Below, piece after piece: positions 59,858 through 64,000 of a stretch of 64,000 nt of DNA. The stretch covers positions 186,001 through 250,000 of the forward strand of contig NZ_BNBZ01000007.1 in the NCBI RefSeq assembly GCF_014656215.1. The letters are read 5' to 3'. Positions within the stretch are counted from its first letter, which is position 1. Each line of letters opens with the position of its first letter. Made by a program: the position numbers and the translations under genes. The notes below the pieces were generated by a model that searched no databases, was not told the DNA's origin, and saw only the letters and a list, made by a program, of their open reading frames with translations. The stretch comes from Streptomyces zaomyceticus (lineage in GTDB: Bacteria > Actinomycetota > Actinomycetes > Streptomycetales > Streptomycetaceae).

Positions 59858-59881
59858 TACGGGGCTCCGCACACACGTGTG
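59858..59881. promoter_or_regulatory. Hairpin in the gap between regulator end and membrane-protein start
   Basis: GGCT..CACAC-AC-GTGTG.AGCC forms a stem with a small bulge in the 122-base region after the HTH/TPR regulator (stop 59927) and before the membrane-protein gene (start 59804), both read leftward. Probably a terminator of the regulator gene. Confidence 0.35.
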
Positions 59882-59926
59882 AGCCCGGTTACACAACCTT
59901 CTCGAACGGCCCGGGCCCACCGGGGA

Positions 59927-61309
59927 CTACGCGGCGTACAGCTCCATCCGCGCACCGAACTCCCGCACCACCGCCTCCCCCGCGTACGGCTCCAGGCGCT
60001 CCCTCAGGTCGTCCAGGTACTCCGCGCCCCGCGACGACCGCAGCGTGCCGAGCAGTTCGAGCGCGCGGGTCCCCGTCCGGCAGGCCTGCTCGACCTCCCG
60101 CTGCTGGACCTGCGCCGAGGCGAGCAGCGCGAGCCCGATCGCCCGGCGCCGGGCCCGGGTCACCGGATGTCCGGCGATCGACTCCTCGGCCGCCCGCGCC
60201 GCCGCCTCCGCCTGCCCCAGGTCCCGGTAGCAGTGGGCCAGTTCGTCCGCCAGATAGGCGTGGTCGAAGTGGGCGATCCACGCCGGGTCGTCGCCCGCCT
60301 CGGGGTCGGCCCGCTCCAGGGCCCGTACGGCACGGCCGGCGGCCGTCTCGAAGGCGCTGAGGTCCCCGAGGAGCGCGTGCCCGCGCGCCTCGGCCGCGAG
60401 GAACATGGCCTCCGCCCGCGGCGGCACCTTCCCCCGCGCCCCCTCCTGCGCGGCCCGCGCCAACTGGGAGATCTCCCGCGGATTTCCGAGCTGTCCGGCG
60501 AGGTGACTCATCGACGCGGCGAGGACGTACCCGCCGTAGCCCCGGTCGCCGGCCGCCTGCGCGAGCCGCAGCGCCTGGATGTAGTACCGCTGGGCGAGGC
60601 CCGGTTCGCCGGTGTCCACCGCCATGTATCCGGCGAGTTCGGTCAGTCGGGCGACCGCGGCGAAGAGCTGCCGGCCGACCGCCTCCCGGTAGGAGCCGGA
60701 CAGCATCCCCGACACCACGCTGTTGAGGTAGTGGACGACCACCGGGCGCACATGTCCGCTGCCGAACCGCCGGTCGAGGTCGACGAGCGCGCTCGTCATC
60801 TCCCGTACGGCCGCCACGTCCGCGACCCCGACGCGGGCCCCGGCCATCCGGGCCACGTGCGGGTCGGGACCCGTGATCAGCCAGTCCCTGCTGGGCTCGA
60901 CGAGGGCGGAGGCCGCCACCGCGGAGCCGGAGAGGAAGTCGCGGCGGCCCACGTCGCTGCGCCACAGCTCGCAGACCTGCTCGATCGCCCCGGGGACGGT
61001 CGGCGCGAACTGGAGCCCGACGCCGGCCGCGAGGTTCCGGCCGTTGGCCATGCCGACCTCGTCGATCGTGACCGTGCGCCCGAGCTTGCGGCCCAGTGCC
61101 TCGGCGATGATTCCCGGCGCGCGTCCGCGCGGCTGCTGCCCGCGCAGCCAGCGCGCCACCGACGTCTTGTCGTACCGCAGGTCGAGGCCGCGCTCCGCGC
61201 CGACCATGTTGACCCTGCGGGCGAGGCCGGCGTTGGAACAGCCGGCCTCCTGAATGAGCGCCTGGAGCCGTTCGTTGAGCTGACGCGGAACGAGTGGCCT
61301 GGCTGCCAT
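59927..61309 (-). CDS. HTH/TPR transcriptional regulator (NsdA-like family)
   Basis: 460 residues. N-terminal helix-turn-helix-like region (about 5-60: LNERLQALIQEAGCSNAGLARRVNMVG; YDKTSVARWLRGQQPRG), a central segment with WRSDVGRRDFLSGSAVAA, and a C-terminal array of tetratricopeptide-like helices (about 190-440: QRYYIQALRLAQAAGDRGYGGYVLA; ADELAHCYRDLGQAEAAARAAEES). This is the Streptomyces family including regulators of differentiation and antibiotic production. ATG 61309. Twin GTGATCAC palindromes lie 23-45 bases upstream, probably autoregulatory. Divergent from the Prim-Pol-like gene. Confidence 0.88.
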   Translation of the reverse strand: MAARPLVPRQLNERLQALIQEAGCSNAGLARRVNMVGAERGLDLRYDKTSVARWLRGQQPRGRAPGIIAEALGRKLGRTVTIDEVGMANGRNLAAGVGLQFAPTVPGAIEQVCELWRSDVGRRDFLSGSAVAASALVEPSRDWLITGPDPHVARMAGARVGVADVAAVREMTSALVDLDRRFGSGHVRPVVVHYLNSVVSGMLSGSYREAVGRQLFAAVARLTELAGYMAVDTGEPGLAQRYYIQALRLAQAAGDRGYGGYVLAASMSHLAGQLGNPREISQLARAAQEGARGKVPPRAEAMFLAAEARGHALLGDLSAFETAAGRAVRALERADPEAGDDPAWIAHFDHAYLADELAHCYRDLGQAEAAARAAEESIAGHPVTRARRRAIGLALLASAQVQQREVEQACRTGTRALELLGTLRSSRGAEYLDDLRERLEPYAGEAVVREFGARMELYAA

Positions 61310-61331
61310 GAGTACCCCCTGAGGCCGTGCG

Positions 61332-61354
61332 GTGATCACCGAAGAAGTGATCAC
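61332..61354. promoter_or_regulatory. Twin GTGATCAC palindromes upstream of the HTH/TPR regulator
   Basis: GTGATCAC occurs at 61332-61339 and 61347-61354. Each extends to a 10-base palindrome (GGTGATCACC and AGTGATCACT), with starts 15 bases apart. They sit just upstream of the regulator ATG at 61309 and are candidate autoregulatory operators. The rest of the 258-base divergent gap (61310-61567) is very C-rich with no other clear signal. Confidence 0.55.
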
Positions 61355-61567
61355 TGCCCGGTGGATATCCGGTCAATGCCGATGTGAACACGCGAAACCG
61401 GACACGTCGGTTGCGACTTCGCCGCCGGCGCCCCCACCTGTGCGTACCCACCCCCGCTCCCCGGCCCCCCGCGCGCCCCCGCCCGTGCTCCGATGCGCCC
61501 CGCGTGCAGGATCGATGCGTCACACCGCTGTACGCCGTGGCCGTAACCCCAGGTCGCGGGGGAAGTT

Positions 61568-62254
61568 GTGTTCACCGTGGAAGAGACCATGGGAGTCACG
61601 GAAGCCGCGCAGATCCCCAAGCAGCGGGGCGAGCAGCTGCTGGACAGCGCCGTGCGGTACGCGGAAGAGCGGCACTGGGACGTGTTTCCCGGGACCTGGC
61701 TGGAGGCCGTCGAGGGCAGGGAGCGCTGCTCCTGCGGCGCGGACGCGTGCGCCGTGCCCGGCGCCCACGCGGTCAGGCCCGACTGGTCGACCCTGGCGAC
61801 CGGCAGCGGGGTCGGGGCCAGGCGGATGTGGTCGAAGCAGCCGAAGTCGTCGATCCTGCTGCCGACGGGCCGCACGTTCGACGCGATCGAGGTGCCCGAG
61901 TCGGCCGGCTTCCTGGCGCTCGCCCGGATGGAGCGGATGGAGCTGACGCTCGGCCCGGTGACCTGCACCCCGGACCGGCGCATGTACTTCTTCGTACTGC
62001 CGGGCGCCGCCGCCAAGGTGCCCGACCTCGTCCGCAAGCTGGGCTGGGTCCCGGCGTCCATCGATCTCACCACGCGCGGCGAGGGCCACTACGTGGCGGC
62101 CCCGCCCACCCGGATCGGCGGCTGCGGGGCGGTGCAGTGGGCCCGCCGTCCCACCCCGGCGAACCGCTGGCTGCCCGACGCGGAGGAGCTCATCAGCGCC
62201 CTCGCGTACGCGTGTGGCCGGGAAGCCGCGGAGGCGAGGAGCCGCACGTCGTGA
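61568..62254 (+). CDS. Bifunctional DNA primase/polymerase (Prim-Pol) N-terminal-domain protein
   Basis: 228 residues consisting of one Prim-Pol-like domain. The conserved opening LLDSAVRYAEERHWDVFPGTWL leads to a cysteine-containing motif CSCGADACAVPGAHAVRPDW (about 54-73) typical of the actinobacterial version, and HYVAAPPTRIGGCG near the end. No helicase domain is present, so it is a stand-alone form. Phage and plasmid relatives synthesise primers, but the role of these chromosomal copies is unknown. GTG 61568 with GGGGAA before it. Not obviously linked to the following ABC genes. Confidence 0.82.
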   Translation: MFTVEETMGVTEAAQIPKQRGEQLLDSAVRYAEERHWDVFPGTWLEAVEGRERCSCGADACAVPGAHAVRPDWSTLATGSGVGARRMWSKQPKSSILLPTGRTFDAIEVPESAGFLALARMERMELTLGPVTCTPDRRMYFFVLPGAAAKVPDLVRKLGWVPASIDLTTRGEGHYVAAPPTRIGGCGAVQWARRPTPANRWLPDAEELISALAYACGREAAEARSRTS

Positions 62255-62271
62255 CCCTGGGCCCCCGAGAA

Positions 62272-62290
62272 CCTCACCCTTAGGGTGGGG
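62272..62290. promoter_or_regulatory. Hairpin CCTCACCC-TTA-GGGTGGGG before the ABC operon
   Basis: An 8-base-pair stem (one wobble pair) with a TTA loop lies in the 73-base gap between the Prim-Pol-like gene and the ABC ATPase gene. It may terminate the first or be an operator for the second. Confidence 0.4.
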
Positions 62291-62327
62291 CTCGTACACA
62301 CGGGGACGAACGAGGGGTTGACGGAGC

Positions 62328-63173
62328 ATGCCTGACCAGGCATTTGACGGAGCGTTCGACAAGGCGGGCGCCGCACCGGAGGACGGTGCGGTGCCCGCTG
62401 TGCATGTCGAGGGTCTGTGGAAACGATTCGGCCAGCAGATCGCGGTGAACGGGATCGATCTGGTCCTGCCCGCGGGCCGGTTCATCGGCCTCGTGGGGCC
62501 CAACGGCGCCGGCAAGACCACCACCCTCTCGATGATCACGGGCCTGCTCCGGCCCGACCAGGGCCGCATCCGGGTCGCCGGGCACGACGTGTGGGCCGAC
62601 CCCGAGTCGGTCGCCCAGGTCAAGGCCAGGATCGGCATCCTGCCGGAGGGCCTGCGGCTCTTCGAGCGGCTCTCCGGCCGCGAACTGCTCGCGTACAGCG
62701 GACGGCTGCGGGGGCTGCCGGGCGCCGAGGTCGACAAGCGGGCCGCGCAGCTCCTCGACGTCCTCGACCTGACCGGCTCGCAGAACAAGCTGGTCGTGGA
62801 CTACTCGACCGGCATGCGGAAGAAGATCGGGCTCGCGGCGGCGCTGCTGCACAACCCCGAGGTGCTCTTCCTCGACGAGCCCTTCGAGGGCGTCGACCCG
62901 GTCTCCGCGCAGACCATCCGCGGAGTCCTGGAGCGGTACACCGCCTCCGGCGCCACCGTCGTCTTCTCCAGCCACGTCATGGAGCTGGTCGAGTCGCTCT
63001 GCGACTGGGTCGCCGTGATGGCCGCGGGCCGGATCCGGGCACAGGGTCCGCTCGCCGAGGTACGGGGCGACGCGCCCTCGCTCCAGGCCGCGTTCCTGGA
63101 GCTGGTCGGCGCGAACGGGCGCGAGGCGGCGGGGGACTCGCTGGACTGGCTGGGCGGCGGGGCGCAGCGATGA
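62328..63173 (+). CDS. ABC transporter ATP-binding protein
   Basis: 281 residues. Walker A GPNGAGKTT (about 59-67), Q loop around KARIGILPEGLRLFE, signature in the form YSTGMRKK rather than LSGGQ as usual for ABC-2 type exporters, Walker B VLFLDEPFEGVDP, and the switch His in FSSHVME. It couples ATP hydrolysis to the membrane protein encoded next, whose ATG overlaps its stop (ATGA). An N-terminal acidic extension of about 25 residues precedes the domain. Cargo unknown. Confidence 0.93.
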   Translation: MPDQAFDGAFDKAGAAPEDGAVPAVHVEGLWKRFGQQIAVNGIDLVLPAGRFIGLVGPNGAGKTTTLSMITGLLRPDQGRIRVAGHDVWADPESVAQVKARIGILPEGLRLFERLSGRELLAYSGRLRGLPGAEVDKRAAQLLDVLDLTGSQNKLVVDYSTGMRKKIGLAAALLHNPEVLFLDEPFEGVDPVSAQTIRGVLERYTASGATVVFSSHVMELVESLCDWVAVMAAGRIRAQGPLAEVRGDAPSLQAAFLELVGANGREAAGDSLDWLGGGAQR

Positions 63174-64000
63174 GTGCCTTCCCGACCACGACCGGCTCCG
63201 GCACCGGCAGCGACGCCGCGGGCACGACCGCCCCCGCGGCCTCCCTCACCTCCGTCTTCGTGCGGCTCAAGCTGAGCCTGCTGCGCAACGGGCTGCGGCA
63301 GTCGGGCGGCCGGACGGCCGCGTACATCCTGTCCATCGTCTTCGGCGCGGTCCTCGCCGCCGCCCTGGTGCTGGCCTTCGTTCTCATGCGGGGCAGCGCG
63401 GACGCCGACAGCGTCGCGATCCTCCTCGTGGGGGCGCTCGCGCTCTCCTGGGCGGTGATGCCGCTGTTCATCCCGAGCGGTGACGAGACCCTCGACCCGT
63501 CGCGGCTCGTCATGCTGCCGCTGCGGCCGCGGCCCCTGGTCCGGGCGCTGCTCGTGGCCTCCCTCGTGGGTGTCGGCCCCGTCCTGACCTTCGTCCTGGC
63601 CCTGGGTGCGGCGCTGTCCGTCGCGCACGGCGCGGCCGGTACGGTCCTCGCCGTCCTCGCCGTGCCGCTGACGGCCGTGACGTGCGTGGCCCTGTCCCGG
63701 GCCGTGGCCGCCGCCAACATCCGGCTGCTCACCTCCCGCAAGGGCCGGGACCTGGCGCTGCTCAGCGGTCTGATCATCGCCGTCGGCATGCAGCTCGTGA
63801 ACTTCGGCGCCCAGCGCCTGGGGCAGGCGGGCGGTCTGGAGTCGCTCGAACCGGTGACGGCCGTCGTCGGCTGGCTGCCGCCGGCCGCCGCGATCGCCGC
63901 GGTCGACTCCGCCGCTCAGGGCGACTACGCGGTGGCGGCGGTCCGGCTGCTGCTCACGGCGGCCGCGCTCGTGGCGCTCCTGTACTGGTGGCAGCGGAGC
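63170..64000 (+). CDS. ABC transporter permease (3' end outside window)
   Basis: The visible 277 residues begin at ATG 63170, overlapping the ATPase stop. After a Gly/Thr-rich start come hydrophobic segments: AAYILSIVFGAVLAAALVLAFVLM, VAILLVGALALSWAVMPLF, LLVASLVGVGPVLTFVLALGAAL, TVLAVLAVPLTAVTCVAL, LALLSGLIIAVGMQL and LLLTAAALVALLYW. This is the multi-span pattern of ABC-2-like exporter permeases. The open frame runs to the window end, so total length and topology are unknown. Confidence 0.88.
   Translation, partial: MSAFPTTTGSGTGSDAAGTTAPAASLTSVFVRLKLSLLRNGLRQSGGRTAAYILSIVFGAVLAAALVLAFVLMRGSADADSVAILLVGALALSWAVMPLFIPSGDETLDPSRLVMLPLRPRPLVRALLVASLVGVGPVLTFVLALGAALSVAHGAAGTVLAVLAVPLTAVTCVALSRAVAAANIRLLTSRKGRDLALLSGLIIAVGMQLVNFGAQRLGQAGGLESLEPVTAVVGWLPPAAAIAAVDSAAQGDYAVAAVRLLLTAAALVALLYWWQRS

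Overview
The window is high-GC actinobacterial chromosome and almost certainly Streptomyces. The indications are near-exclusive G/C third codon positions, frequent GTG and TTG starts, GTGA/ATGA stop-start overlaps, the futalosine menaquinone pathway, mycothiol-type enzymes, an XRE/DUF397/ATP-binding (WhiJ-like) regulatory trio, and numerous HATPase, STAS and sigma-factor regulators. I see no phage genes, transposase, CRISPR array, rRNA or tRNA. Gene order resembles part of the conserved arm of the S. coelicolor chromosome, but that is from memory and was not checked.

Layout. (1) 1-9 kb: a GlxA-type regulator divergent from an imine-reductase-like enzyme, then menaquinone genes on the minus strand (mqnA, mqnC, an amidohydrolase-like remnant, menG, and further left a geranylgeranyl reductase), with a coupled pair of secreted proteins (I36 inhibitor-like and NAGPA-like) inserted on the plus strand. 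(2) 9-11.4 kb: a cold-shock gene with a structured leader and strong terminator, a secreted M23 peptidase, a DUF1992 gene and a DinB/mycothiol-transferase gene. (3) 11.4-31.4 kb: a cluster of seven secreted proteins built from FG-GAP/VCBS-like repeats of the form ARD.AG.LW.Y..G plus G.GW..Y. Four are in tandem, two are inverted and shorter, and one carries a TolB-like propeller. Between them lie a WhiJ-like regulatory trio, a membrane Ser/Thr kinase with a ricin-type lectin ectodomain, a DUF35/DoxX pair and a flavin monooxygenase.

(4) 31.4-52.8 kb: mostly acyl-CoA catabolism: NDP-forming acyl-CoA synthetase with enoyl-CoA hydratase, flavin reductase, SDR with zinc alcohol dehydrogenase, cyclase-family hydrolase, amidohydrolase with two acyl-CoA dehydrogenases, and an AMP-forming CoA ligase. 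Three MFS transporters, a second GlxA-type regulator and a large secreted Ig-like-repeat protein are interspersed. Five separate promoter regions here carry copies of one palindrome, CTGACGGNCCGTCAG. The catabolic genes therefore look like one regulon controlled by a repressor encoded outside the window. (5) 52.8-64 kb: a STAS protein, a sigma factor coupled to a zinc-finger anti-sigma/mycothiol-enzyme-like fusion, purU, an SCO4402-like protein, an orphan substrate-binding lipoprotein, a membrane protein with repeated TQ(Y/H)(I/L)AP motifs, an HTH/TPR regulator with twin GTGATCAC palindromes at its promoter, a Prim-Pol-like protein, and an ABC ATPase/permease pair running off the right edge.

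The strongest unexplained signals are the shared palindromic operator, and the seven-member secreted repeat family with mosaic near-identity at the 3' ends of its tandem members.
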